64,000 nucleotides of DNA from NCBI GenBank assembly GCA_036747295.1, contig DAIOCN010000004.1:68830-132829 (forward strand), in the 5' to 3' direction. This document shows, in pieces, positions 1 to 8,388 of this stretch; within the stretch, counting starts at the first letter, position 1, and each line of letters opens with the position of its first letter. Below the pieces are notes generated by a model that saw only the letters and a program-made list of their open reading frames with translations, searched no databases and was not told the DNA's origin. Source of the stretch: UBA4736 sp002404015. GTDB taxonomy: Bacteria > Chloroflexota > Dormibacteria > Dormibacterales > Dormibacteraceae. The position numbers and the translations under genes are program-made.

Positions 1-835
1 CCGAGACCGCGAGGATTCCCCGCAGCTCGCCGCTGGCCGCCTCCCGGAAGGCGTCGTTGATCTCCTCCACCGTCGTGGCCCTGCCCAGGTCGACCGAGAG
101 GTCGACGACGGAGACGTCCAGGATGGGCACTCGGAAGGACATCCCCTGGAACTTTCCCGAGAGCTCGGGTAGCACCTCGGCCACCGCCCGGTTGGCGCCG
201 GTGGAGGTGGGGATGATGTTGTCGGCCGCCGCCCGGGCCCGGCGCAGATCCTTGTGCGGCAGGTCCTGCAGCCGCTGGTCGGCGGTGTAGGCGTGGATCG
301 TCGTCATCATCCCCTTCTCGATGCCAAAGGACTCGTTGAGCACCTTCGCCAGAGGGACAAAGCAGTTGGTCGTGCAGGAGGCGTTGGAGACGATGTCGTG
401 CCGCGCGGGGTCGTATCCCTTGTGATTCACGCCCATCACGACGGTGAAGTCCTGGTTGGTGGCGGGTGCGGAGATGATGACCTTGCGGGCGCCGCCCTTG
501 TCGATGTGGACCCGCGCCTTGGTGGCGTCGGTGAAGAGCCCGGTCGACTCGACCACGATCTCGACGCCCAGGTCGCGCCAGGGGAGGCCGGCGGGGTCCT
601 TTTCGCTCAGGAACTTCACCGAACGACCGTCGACCTTGATGGTGTCCCCGGCGGCGCTCACGTCGGGTTTGAAGGTGCCCAGCGCGGTGTCGTGCTTGAG
701 CAGATGGGCGAACGTCTTGGAGTCACCGAGGTCGTTGACAGCGACGATCTCGATGTCGGGATTCAGCTCAGTGGCGGCCCGGAAGATGTTCCGGCCGATC
801 CGCCCGAAGCCGTTGATGCCGACCTTGATGGACAT
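1..835 (-). CDS. gap: Glyceraldehyde-3-phosphate dehydrogenase (3' end outside window)
   Basis: Cytosolic glycolytic enzyme that converts glyceraldehyde-3-phosphate, phosphate and NAD+ to 1,3-bisphosphoglycerate. The visible product starts MSIKVGINGFGRIGRN, the Rossmann NAD-binding start of the family. It carries the catalytic-cysteine motif SNASCTTNC and the downstream TGANRAVAEVLPEL and RVPILDVSVVDL blocks. About 278 residues are visible of the usual 330-340; the C-terminus runs off the left edge. The ATG at 835 is fixed by the conserved N-terminus. It lies 54 nt downstream of whiA on the same strand, so the two are probably co-transcribed, as in the whiA-gap order common in Gram-positive-type genomes. 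Confidence 0.96.
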   Translation of the reverse strand, partial: MSIKVGINGFGRIGRNIFRAATELNPDIEIVAVNDLGDSKTFAHLLKHDTALGTFKPDVSAAGDTIKVDGRSVKFLSEKDPAGLPWRDLGVEIVVESTGLFTDATKARVHIDKGGARKVIISAPATNQDFTVVMGVNHKGYDPARHDIVSNASCTTNCFVPLAKVLNESFGIEKGMMTTIHAYTADQRLQDLPHKDLRRARAAADNIIPTSTGANRAVAEVLPELSGKFQGMSFRVPILDVSVVDLSVDLGRATTVEEINDAFREAASGELRGILAVS

Positions 836-889
836 GTGTAAGCCTCCGATATGAGCACCCGGCCTCGACGACGACCGCTGGGCTAAATG

Positions 890-1816
890 TTAGGCCGACC
901 GGGAGTGCAGGTCGGCGGCCTGCTCATCATCCTCGGGGGCCGTGCCCTCGGCGATCTCGACCAGGCGCCGGAGCCGGTGGTTGATTGCGGACTTGCTAAG
1001 GCGCATCCGGTCGGCGAGCTCGGAGAGGTTCAGCTCCGGGTTGGCCTTGCGCGTGCGCGCCATCTCCTGGAGGGCCGGCGAGAGCCGGCCCAGGCGCTCC
1101 GAGTACTCCAGCTGATCGATGGCCGCGACCTGCCGGAGGGCGGATCCGATCGTCTTGTCTATGTTCGCGGTCTCGAAGTTGAGCCGGCGGTTCACCTGCC
1201 CGCTGACCTCGCGCACCACGCGCACGTTCTCGAACTCCATGACGGCCCGGCTGGCCCCCATCAACGAGAGCATCCGGACGATGCCGTCGCCCTCCTTGAT
1301 GTAGACGACGTGGTGGCTGGCGCGTTCCATCATCCCGGCCCGCACGCTCTGCTCGTGGAAGAGGCGGAGCGCCGCCGTGGCCCAGCCCAGGGTGGGCATG
1401 ACGAACTCGGCGTGGTAGCGGGCGCTGGGGGCGTTGACCGACCCACAGCCCATGAACATGCCGCGCATAAGGGCCTTGCGGTCGCAGGTCGCCTCCGGGA
1501 AGGCGCGGGCCGCCGGCTGCGAAAACGACAGCTCCAGGCTCTTAGGCAGGGGCAGCTCGATAAAGAATGCCATCTGCTTGGCGCTCTTGACGGCCTGGTA
1601 CTTGGCCTCCATGCCGCCCAGCATCCGGGCCAGCCGGACCACCTTGCGCGCGACCGTGTTGCGAAGCAGCGGGAAGTAGGCCGCCTGCCCATCACCGCTT
1701 CGGATGAGCCGGCCGCGCGTCGAGTAGAAGATCCCGAGCAGCTCGCTGAGCTGGCAGCACGGCCGCGCCGGCGTCAGGCCGGCAAGCTCACTCTTGACTT
1801 CGGCCGCGAATGAAAT
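890..1816 (-). CDS. whiA: DNA-binding protein WhiA, probable ATT start
   Basis: WhiA-family regulator: a LAGLIDADG-homing-endonuclease-like N-terminal domain plus a C-terminal helix-turn-helix. WhiA proteins control sporulation or division genes in actinobacteria and Bacillus. The C-terminal HTH reads NLSELADRMRLSKSAINHRL. The first ATG/GTG/TTG in frame is GTG at 1642, which would give 250 residues and cut off the conserved start. Homology continues upstream as SFAAEVKSELAGL, preceded by ATT at 1816-1814. A strong Shine-Dalgarno, GGAGGTGG (1828-1821), sits just before it. From 1816 the protein has 308 residues, normal for the family. An in-frame TAG lies further upstream with no standard start between. 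The family call is firm; the ATT start is inference. Confidence 0.88.
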   Translation of the reverse strand: MSFAAEVKSELAGLTPARPCCQLSELLGIFYSTRGRLIRSGDGQAAYFPLLRNTVARKVVRLARMLGGMEAKYQAVKSAKQMAFFIELPLPKSLELSFSQPAARAFPEATCDRKALMRGMFMGCGSVNAPSARYHAEFVMPTLGWATAALRLFHEQSVRAGMMERASHHVVYIKEGDGIVRMLSLMGASRAVMEFENVRVVREVSGQVNRRLNFETANIDKTIGSALRQVAAIDQLEYSERLGRLSPALQEMARTRKANPELNLSELADRMRLSKSAINHRLRRLVEIAEGTAPEDDEQAADLHSRSA

Positions 1817-1944
1817 ATGGCCACCTCCGGCACGGACTCTCTCCCCCGCTCTCGCCTTCAGCCCAGTCTAGACAGCCAACGGCTGCGCTGCCAACTATTC
1901 CGCGAGAGGGTCCGCTCCTGAGCCGTGCTCCATAATCGAAACCA

Positions 1945-2973
1945 GTGACGGACAAGCCGGAGGCCGCCACCACGGAGACCCAGTCCACGCACGCCGCCCT
2001 GGGCCTGGAGCCCGAGAAGCTGGTCGAGATGTACCGCCAAATGGTCCTCGCCCGCGCCATCGACCGCCGCATGTGGGTCCTCAACCGCCAGGGCAAGGCG
2101 CCCTTCGTGATCTCCGGCCAGGGCCACGAGGCGACCCAGGTGGCGGCCGCCGCGGCGCTGCGGCCGGGCGTGGACTGGCTGGTGCCCTACTACCGCGACC
2201 TCGCCTTCTGCATCGCGCTGGGGCTGACGCCGCTCGACTTCATGCTCTCCGTCTACGCCAGGGCCGACGACCCCAGCTCGGGCGGACGCCAGATGCCCTC
2301 CCATTTCGGCCTCAAGCGCGCCCGCATCGTGACCACCTCGAGCGTGGTCGCGACGCAGGTCATCCACGCGGCCGGGATCGCCTACGCCGCCAAGGTGCGC
2401 GGACTCGACGAGGTGGCGGTCACCTGCCTCGGCGAGGGCAGCACGTCCGAGGGCGACTGGCACGAGGGGCTCAACTTCGCCGGCGTCCACAAGCTGCCCT
2501 TCATCTGCATCGTGGAGGACAACGACTACGCGATCTCGGTGCCCCACCGGCTCCAGATGGGCGTGGACTCCGTCGCCAGGCGGGCCGACGGCTACGGGAT
2601 GGCGGGCGACACCGTGGACGGCGGCGACGTGCTGGCGGTCTACGCCGTGATGAAGCGCGCCGTCGAGCGCGCCCGCGCCGGCGAGGGGCCGACCCTGGTC
2701 GCGGCCAAGGTGGCCCGCTTCACGTCGCACTCGTCCGACGACGACCAGCGCCGCTACCGGCCCCAGGAGGAGCTCGAAGCACTGCTCCGGCGCGACCCCA
2801 TCGAGCGCTTCCGAAACCACCTCCAGGCCGAGGGCCTCCTGGGCGAGGAGGAGGACGAGCGAATCCAGCAGAACGCCGCCTCGGAGGTGGACCAGGCCGT
2901 TCAGCAGGCCGAGGCCGCCGCCCCGCCCGATCCCGCCAACCTCGAGCTTCACGTGTTCGCCGATGGCTGTTAA
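1945..2973 (+). CDS. 2-oxoacid dehydrogenase E1 component, alpha subunit
   Basis: Thiamine-diphosphate-dependent E1 alpha subunit of a pyruvate or branched-chain 2-oxoacid dehydrogenase complex, which oxidatively decarboxylates the 2-oxoacid. The TPP motif is visible as GEGSTSEGDWHEGLNFA running to EDNDYAIS (the GDG...N pattern). The phosphorylation-loop region reads RFTSHSSDDDQRRYR, and the SHSSDD wording favours the branched-chain type. Length (342 aa) is normal. The GTG start at 1945 lies 8 nt behind a CATAAT box. The stop overlaps the start of the beta subunit by 11 nt. No E2 or E3 gene is in the window, so the substrate is not settled. Confidence 0.93.
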   Translation: MTDKPEAATTETQSTHAALGLEPEKLVEMYRQMVLARAIDRRMWVLNRQGKAPFVISGQGHEATQVAAAAALRPGVDWLVPYYRDLAFCIALGLTPLDFMLSVYARADDPSSGGRQMPSHFGLKRARIVTTSSVVATQVIHAAGIAYAAKVRGLDEVAVTCLGEGSTSEGDWHEGLNFAGVHKLPFICIVEDNDYAISVPHRLQMGVDSVARRADGYGMAGDTVDGGDVLAVYAVMKRAVERARAGEGPTLVAAKVARFTSHSSDDDQRRYRPQEELEALLRRDPIERFRNHLQAEGLLGEEEDERIQQNAASEVDQAVQQAEAAAPPDPANLELHVFADGC

Positions 2974-3946
2974 GACGCTCATCGAGGGCATCCGCGAGGC
3001 GATGTCGGAAGAGATGGAACGGGACGAGCGGGTGTGGGTGCTGGGCGAGGACGTGGGCAAGAAGGGTGGCGTGTTCCTGGCCACCGAAGGTCTCTACGCC
3101 AAGTTCGGCGAGGCGCGCGTGCTCGACACCCCGCTCGCCGAGTCATGCATCATCGGGGTCGCGATCGGCGCGGCCCTGAACGGGCTGATCCCGGTCGCTG
3201 AGATCCAGTTCGCGGACTTCATCCACCCTGCCTTCGACCAGATCGTGAGCGAGGCGGCCCGGATCCGCTACCGTTCAAACGGCGACTTCTCCTGCCCGAT
3301 CACCATCCGCGCCCCTTGGGGCGGCGGGGTGCACGGCGGCCTCTACCACTCGCAGTCGGTCGAGGCCTTCTACGCGCACGTGCCCGGCCTGAAGATCGTC
3401 ATGCCGGCTACGCCGGAGGACGCCAAGGGCCTGCTCAAGTCGGCCATCCGCGACCCCGACCCGGTCATGTACTTCGAGCACAAGAAGACGTACCGCCTGA
3501 TCAAGGGCGAGATCCCGGACGGCGAGTACCTGACCCCGATCGGCCCCGCCTGCGTCCGCCGGGAGGGCGCCAACCTCTCCGTCTTCGCCTGGGGCCTGAT
3601 GCTGCATTACTGCCTGGAGGCGGCCGAGACGGTGGCCGCCGACGGCATCAGCGCCGAGGTGGTCGAGCTCCGGACGCTGCGGCCGCTCGACAAGCCGGCG
3701 ATCCTCGAGTCGGTCGCCAAGACCGGGCGGGCGATGGTCGTCTACGAGGACAACCTGACCGGCGGCTTCGGGGCCGAGGTGGCAGCCATCATCGCCCAGG
3801 ACGGTTTCGAGTCGCTGGACGCGCCGGTCATCAGGGTGGCAGCGCCCGACGTGCCGGGGATGCCGTTCAACAAGCCGCAGGAGGACGCCTTCATGCCCTC
3901 CCCAGAGAAGATCGCGGCCGCCATGCGGAAGCTCGCTGCCTACTAG
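2963..3946 (+). CDS. 2-oxoacid dehydrogenase E1 component, beta subunit
   Basis: Transketolase-like beta subunit that pairs with the preceding alpha subunit to form the alpha2beta2 E1 enzyme. It has the pyrimidine-binding region (EDVGKKGGVFLATEGL, DTPLAESCIIGVAIGAA), the FADFIHPAFDQIVSEAAR helix and a C-terminal transketolase domain (ETVAADGISAEVVELRTLRPLD). At 327 aa it has the usual length. The ATG start overlaps the alpha stop by 11 nt, so translation is probably coupled. A GC-rich hairpin with a T-rich tail follows directly and probably ends the two-gene operon. Confidence 0.94.
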   Translation: MAVKTLIEGIREAMSEEMERDERVWVLGEDVGKKGGVFLATEGLYAKFGEARVLDTPLAESCIIGVAIGAALNGLIPVAEIQFADFIHPAFDQIVSEAARIRYRSNGDFSCPITIRAPWGGGVHGGLYHSQSVEAFYAHVPGLKIVMPATPEDAKGLLKSAIRDPDPVMYFEHKKTYRLIKGEIPDGEYLTPIGPACVRREGANLSVFAWGLMLHYCLEAAETVAADGISAEVVELRTLRPLDKPAILESVAKTGRAMVVYEDNLTGGFGAEVAAIIAQDGFESLDAPVIRVAAPDVPGMPFNKPQEDAFMPSPEKIAAAMRKLAAY

Positions 3947-3990
3947 GGGTTCGGCCGGAAAGCCGGGCGAGAGAACCCCTCACTCTTTTC
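3945..3990 (+). terminator. Intrinsic terminator after the E1 alpha/beta operon
   Basis: Perfect 8-bp stem AGGGGTTC (3945-3952) with GAACCCCT (3973-3980), with a smaller GC-rich pairing inside the loop, followed by TCACTCTTTTCC. It begins within the stop codon of the beta subunit, as expected for a rho-independent terminator. Confidence 0.7.
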
Positions 3991-4091
3991 CTACGATCGG
4001 AGCCGCCGAGTACGCCTCCCGGCGGGAGGCCGTCTGGGCGGGGCTGGAGGCCGCCGGCCTTGATGCGCTGGCCGTCTTCTACCCCGCTCGC

Positions 4092-5165
4092 GTGGCCTAC
4101 CTGACCGGCTTCCACCACATCCCCACGGAGCGGCCGATCGCGCTTGTCATCGGCCCCGGACCTCACACCGCGCTGGTTGTGCCGGCAGTCGAGAAGGAGC
4201 ACGCGGAGTCGGTCTCGGGCGTGGACCACGTCGAGGTTTACTTCGAATACCCCGGCGTGCGCCACCCGATGGAGTACGTCGCCCGGGTCCTGCGCTCGAT
4301 CAAAGCCGACCCGGCCCGGGTGGCGGCCGACCACGACGGCTACGTGCCCTACTGGGGTTACCGCGGCCCCCGACTGAGCGAGCTGCTCGGCTCGGTGCCG
4401 GTCGACGGCGAGATGCTGGTGGAATCGCTCCGCCGGGTCAAGTCGGCGGCCGAGCTGGAGTGCGTCCAGGTCAGCTGCGACTGGGCGGCCCGCGGGCACC
4501 GGCGGATGCAGGACGCCATCCGAGCGGGCCGGACCGAGATGGAGTGCTATCAGCCGGCCGCCACGGAGAGCTTGAACGAGATCATCCGCGAGCTGCCGGG
4601 CTGGCGGCCGCGGGGGTTCGGCGGCGACGGGCTGACCGCGATGTTCGTCGGCGGCCGCAGCACCGCGATGCCGCACGGCTTCGTCAAGGGCCACGGGCTG
4701 CAGGCGGGCGACGTGCTGGTCAGTGGCGCCTCGGCGGACATCGACGGCTACCACTCCGAGCTCGAGAGGACGATGGTAATCGGGGACCCGGCGCCGGCGG
4801 TGCAGGCGGCCTTCCAGGCGATGCTGGCCCTCCAGGACCGAGCGATCGAGCTCCTGGCGCCGGGCGTCCCGGTCGCCGAGGTCGAGCTGGAGGTCGTGAA
4901 GCTCGCCCAGGAGCTCGGGCACGAGGGCCATGTCCGCCACCACGTCGGCCACTCGATCGGTCTCGAGGGCCACGAGGCGCCCTTCCTCGACCGCGGGGAC
5001 GACGCCGTGCTCGAGGCCGGGATGGTGTTCACCATCGAGCCCGGCCTCTACCTGCCCGCGCTGGGCGGTTTCCGACACTCCGACACGGTGGTGGTGACGG
5101 CCGGCGGGCGGCGCGTCATGACGGACTACCCGCGCGACCTGGCCAGCCTGGTGATCCCGGCCTGA
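4092..5165 (+). CDS. M24 (creatinase/aminopeptidase P-like) metallopeptidase, true start unclear
   Basis: Pita-bread-fold M24 protein, probably an Xaa-Pro aminopeptidase or dipeptidase. Metal-site blocks are visible: SGASADIDGYHSELERT in the first-ligand region, HHVGHSIGLEGHE with metal and catalytic histidines, FTIEPGLYLP, and FRHSDTVVVT near the end. The first standard start is GTG at 4092, giving 357 aa. Family-like sequence clearly continues upstream (AEYASRREAVWAGLEAAGLD, about 4005-4064), with no ATG, GTG or TTG in frame back to the terminator after E1 beta. A TACGAT box at 3992-3997 looks like a -10. The start therefore appears non-canonical, lost, or mis-sequenced. Confidence 0.85.
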   Translation: MAYLTGFHHIPTERPIALVIGPGPHTALVVPAVEKEHAESVSGVDHVEVYFEYPGVRHPMEYVARVLRSIKADPARVAADHDGYVPYWGYRGPRLSELLGSVPVDGEMLVESLRRVKSAAELECVQVSCDWAARGHRRMQDAIRAGRTEMECYQPAATESLNEIIRELPGWRPRGFGGDGLTAMFVGGRSTAMPHGFVKGHGLQAGDVLVSGASADIDGYHSELERTMVIGDPAPAVQAAFQAMLALQDRAIELLAPGVPVAEVELEVVKLAQELGHEGHVRHHVGHSIGLEGHEAPFLDRGDDAVLEAGMVFTIEPGLYLPALGGFRHSDTVVVTAGGRRVMTDYPRDLASLVIPA

Positions 5166-5187
5166 TAGCGCCGCCGGCGTCCGCCGG

Positions 5188-5642
5188 TTACCGGCGCTCC
5201 TGGACCTGGAGACCCCGACCGGGATGCCAGGATTCGATGACGAGGTGGTCAGGCGGCGTGCCGACCCGGGTGATCACGACCTCGGTGATGTCGACGCTGA
5301 AGAAATGCGGCTGGCCGGCCGCGTCGCCGCGGCCCACCTCGACCGCCCGTCCGGCGATCTTGGCCTCACCCGACCAGGAGCCCGGGTCGGCCTCGGGCGG
5401 GTCCACCGTGGGGCTGTGGATCGCAGGCGCGGGTCCCGGCGCAGATCGCGCACCTTGAGCGAGCCCGCCATCATCCCCAGCCCGATCTGCCCATCCTCGA
5501 ACTTGACCTCGGTGCCGCTGATCCGGGGCGAGCCATCTGATCGGAGCGTCGCCAGGGTCATGTGCTTTTGGACTGAGAAGTGGTCGCGAGCCCGCCCGGC
5601 AAAGCCTGGCTGTTCGATCTCGAACTCGGCCCACGAAGCCAC
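5188..5642 (-). pseudogene. Pyridoxamine 5'-phosphate oxidase-fold (FMN-binding) protein, frameshifted
   Basis: The first half, from GTG at 5642, reads SWAEFEIEQPGFAGRARDHF then HMTLATLRSDGSPRISGTEV and RDLRRDPRL, typical of F420/FMN-dependent PPOX-fold proteins. That frame degenerates near 5425. A second frame carries the rest of the same fold: AIHSPTVDPPEADPGSWSGE, KIAGRAVEVG, then the end at 5188. One missing G between CTG and CGATCCAC would restore DPRLAIHSPTVD. The restored protein would be about 151 aa, a normal length. It may be a real pseudogene or a single-base assembly error; the good preservation of both halves makes an error or a very recent mutation plausible. Confidence 0.75.
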
Positions 5643-5838
5643 TGCGCGATCCTAGCCAACCCCCGTCGCGACCGGAGCGAGCGGGAGGGAACCGTTCGGA
5701 GCTCTTGGCGGGAAACTCCCTCCCCACAAGGGGGAGGAAACCCTTGGGAGGGTTGGGAGGGGTTCCTTTGCGGCGGGCCTGTCGGCTCCGCCGGCGAACA
5801 CCGACGCTGAAGTCCGGCTCTGGAATCGCTTAGGTGGC

Positions 5839-7359
5839 TTACCTGATGACGAACGTCGTCACGAGCAGCGCCAGCGCGGCTGCCGTCATGGAGATCGTGC
5901 CGGCCCAGGTGAGCGTCTTGCTCAGCCAGCCGCTGACCTTGTCCTCCATGAACTTCCGATCGGAACCCAGCAGCACGATCAGGATCATCAGCGGCGGCGC
6001 CACCATCCCGTTGATCACGGCCGTCCAGAAGAGCGCCCTGATCGGGTCGATGTGGAGGAAGTTCATCGCGAGCCCGGCCAGCGTCGCTGCGGCGATGATG
6101 CCGTAGAACGTCGGCCGGTACCGCGGCTTCGCGGCCAGGCCGCCCTTCCAGCCCATGAACTCCTTGACGGCGTAGGCGGCCGAGCCGGACAGGATGGGGA
6201 TCGCCAGGAGGCCGGTGCCGATCATCCCGGCTGCGAAGGCGATGAAGGCGAACGGTCCCAGGAACGGCGCCAGGGCCTGCGCGGCCTGGTCGGCGGACTG
6301 GATGTCGGTCTTGCCGTGGGCGTGAAGGACGGCGGCGCAGGTCAGGATGATGGCATACATGACGATCTGCGAGAACGCCATCCCGATCAGGATGTCGGTC
6401 CGCGCGGCGCGCAGCTCGTGCAGACGGACACCTCTCCGCGCGGCCTCGTTCTGCCTGCCCGACGCCCGCATCTCGTCAATCTCGGCTGACGCCTGCCAGA
6501 AGAAGAGGTAGGGCGAGATCGTGGTCCCGAGCACGGCGACCATCGCCGTGATGAAGTTCTTGGAGAACTCGATATGGGGGACGAACGTCCCTTTGACCAC
6601 GTCCATCAGCGCCGGATGGGCCAGGAACATGGTGACCACGTAGGCGAACAGCGCCAGCGTCAGCCACTTGAAGATCTTGAAGATCACCTGGTAGCTGACG
6701 AAGAGCTGGAGATAGAGGATGAGCGCTGCCACCGGGACGAGCAACCAGGCCTGGTGGATCAAGCCCTTAGTGAGCATCGAGCCGCCCAGGGCCACCGCCC
6801 CCAGGTCCGCGCCCAGGTTGATGGTGTTCGCCGCCAGCAACCCGACGATGCAGATTCCGACCAGCCAGGTTGGAAACTTCCGCCGAAGCGCGATGCCCAG
6901 GCCGACGCCCGTGTGGAGGGCGATCCGGGCGCACAGTTCCTGGATGGCGGCCATCATCGGGAACGTGAACAGCGCCATCCAGAGGATCCCGTAGCCGAAC
7001 TGGCTGCCCACCTGCGAGTACGTGCCGATGCCGCTGGGGTCGTCGTCGCTGGCCCCCGTGATCAGGCCCGGGCCCAGGACCTGCAGGATGCTGGCCGGGT
7101 GGCGCTTGACCTCTTCCAGGCTCGTGCGTCCGGCCGGCGTGCCGCCTGTCGCTGGCTGGCCGTCCCTGGTCTCGCCCTTCAGGAGCTCATCGACCTCGGG
7201 CTCCCTGTCCGGGCCCGGCTGGACTCTCTTCAGCAGGGGGTCCTTGATCGGGTCGCCCGGCCGTCCGGCCTCGACCGCCTCGTCCTGGAGGTCTTCCAGC
7301 GGGCCCTGGTTCGACTGGATCTCCGCCGCCCGGTCCTCGGGTCTTATCGGTTCAGCCAC
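5839..7359 (-). CDS. Nramp-family divalent metal transporter, non-canonical metal site
   Basis: Polytopic inner-membrane protein of the Nramp (SLC11) fold. The first ~85 residues are a charged, proline-rich cytoplasmic extension; about eleven membrane segments follow. The TM1 metal motif, normally DPGN, reads DPSG (residues 107-110, in ASDDDPSGIGTYSQVG). The TM6 region, normally containing MPH, reads TTISPYLFFW. The aspartate is kept, but the usual Asn and Met ligands are replaced. This suggests an Nramp relative with altered selectivity (Nramp-related Mg2+ transporters are a known precedent) rather than a classical Mn/Fe importer. The GTG start lies 9 nt behind a TAGCAT box. It is a single gene, divergent from the GNAT gene. 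Confidence 0.87.
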   Translation of the reverse strand: MAEPIRPEDRAAEIQSNQGPLEDLQDEAVEAGRPGDPIKDPLLKRVQPGPDREPEVDELLKGETRDGQPATGGTPAGRTSLEEVKRHPASILQVLGPGLITGASDDDPSGIGTYSQVGSQFGYGILWMALFTFPMMAAIQELCARIALHTGVGLGIALRRKFPTWLVGICIVGLLAANTINLGADLGAVALGGSMLTKGLIHQAWLLVPVAALILYLQLFVSYQVIFKIFKWLTLALFAYVVTMFLAHPALMDVVKGTFVPHIEFSKNFITAMVAVLGTTISPYLFFWQASAEIDEMRASGRQNEAARRGVRLHELRAARTDILIGMAFSQIVMYAIILTCAAVLHAHGKTDIQSADQAAQALAPFLGPFAFIAFAAGMIGTGLLAIPILSGSAAYAVKEFMGWKGGLAAKPRYRPTFYGIIAAATLAGLAMNFLHIDPIRALFWTAVINGMVAPPLMILIVLLGSDRKFMEDKVSGWLSKTLTWAGTISMTAAALALLVTTFVIR

Positions 7360-7444
7360 CTGATGAAAATGCTAGCACGGTGTATTGAATAGTTACACCG
7401 CCGAACATCTGTAGCCGCCTCGGCGCGGCTATCCTCAGGTCCCG

Positions 7445-7975
7445 ATGGACCTCGTCGGTAAGCTCGTCAAGCTGCGGGGGCTGAGACCAGAGGACGCCCA
7501 GGGCATCGCCGCCAACGCGGCCGATCCCGAGGTCGTCCGCTACCTCGGCAGCTGGTCCTGGAGCCCCCAGAGCCTGGAGGACGCCCGCGAGTTCATCGCG
7601 CGGCGGGACCCGGGACGTGTGATGTGGGCGGTCGAGTGCCTGGAGGACGGGGCCTTCCTGGGGACGACCGGGCTGCACGACATCAACCACCGCAACCGCA
7701 ACTGCTACTGGGGCGTGATGCTGGGGCCGCCCAGCCGCTGGGGCCGCGGCTACGGCACGGAGACCTGCGGGCTGGTGACCTCCTGGGCCTTCCGCCAGCT
7801 GGGCATGGAGAAGGTCTACCTCGAGGTCTACGAGGGCAACGAGCGGGGCCGGCGGGCCTACGACCGGGCCGGCTACCGCCTGGAGGGCACGCTCCCGCGC
7901 CACACCTGGCTGGACGGTCGGCTCGTCACCTCGTACCTGATGGCCGCCTACCGTGACGACCCGCTCTATCAGTAG
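7445..7975 (+). CDS. GNAT family N-acetyltransferase (RimJ/RimL-like)
   Basis: Predicted acyl-CoA-dependent N-acetyltransferase of the RimJ/RimL type, which acetylates protein N-termini or small amines; the substrate is unknown. It opens with MDLVGKLVKLRGLRPEDAQG, a typical family start. The acetyl-CoA-binding region is PPSRWGRGYGTETCGLVTSWAF, and the late beta strands YLEVYEGNERGRRAYDRAGY match the family's NxxxxxxYEKxGF pattern. At 176 aa it is full length. A TATCCT box 9 nt before the ATG suggests a very short leader. Its 3' end overlaps that of the convergent VOC gene by 7 nt. Confidence 0.9.
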   Translation: MDLVGKLVKLRGLRPEDAQGIAANAADPEVVRYLGSWSWSPQSLEDAREFIARRDPGRVMWAVECLEDGAFLGTTGLHDINHRNRNCYWGVMLGPPSRWGRGYGTETCGLVTSWAFRQLGMEKVYLEVYEGNERGRRAYDRAGYRLEGTLPRHTWLDGRLVTSYLMAAYRDDPLYQ

Positions 7976-8355
7976 GCCGCGACCTCGAGCAGGTTGCCGT
8001 CCGGGTCCCTGAAGTACACGGACGTCATCGGCCCCAGGGCCCCCATCCGCGCCACCGGGCCCTCGAGGATCTCCACCTCGCATTCCTCGAGATGGCTCAC
8101 CACCGCCTCGATCGGCTGTTCGGTTATTAAGCAGAGGTCGCCGGCACCCGGCACCGCCCGCCGAGCGTTGGGCTGGAACTCACTGCCCAGCTCGTGCAGG
8201 TTGATCTTCTGGTTGCCGAACCTGACCGCCAGCGGGCCCCCCGGGGAGACGCTGACCCGCATCCCCAGCACCCGGGTGTAGAAGTCGACGGTCACCTCGA
8301 GATCCTTGACCGTGAGTACCACGTGGTCGAGGCCTAGCAGCTTCAGACCAGCCAT
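7969..8355 (-). CDS. Glyoxalase/VOC-superfamily protein
   Basis: Small (128 aa) vicinal-oxygen-chelate protein with two beta-alpha-beta-beta-beta modules. It begins LGLDHVVLTVKDLEVTVDFY and ends FRDPDGNLLEVAAY, with the metal-ligand His of the first strand and Glu of the last strand both present. The family includes glyoxalase I, fosfomycin-resistance enzymes and aromatic-ring dioxygenases; nothing here settles which. It lies 33 nt downstream of the epimerase gene on the same strand and is probably the last gene of the uvrC-rapZ-epimerase-VOC run. Confidence 0.88.
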   Translation of the reverse strand: MAGLKLLGLDHVVLTVKDLEVTVDFYTRVLGMRVSVSPGGPLAVRFGNQKINLHELGSEFQPNARRAVPGAGDLCLITEQPIEAVVSHLEECEVEILEGPVARMGALGPMTSVYFRDPDGNLLEVAAY

Positions 8356-8388
8356 TTGGCTCCCCTGTCATTCGGCCGATCAGCAAGG

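Noticed and set aside
1858..3084. 408-codon minus-strand frame opposite the E1 alpha gene
   Set aside because: Composition is a Val/Gly/His-rich shadow of the E1 alpha codons, with no conserved domain.
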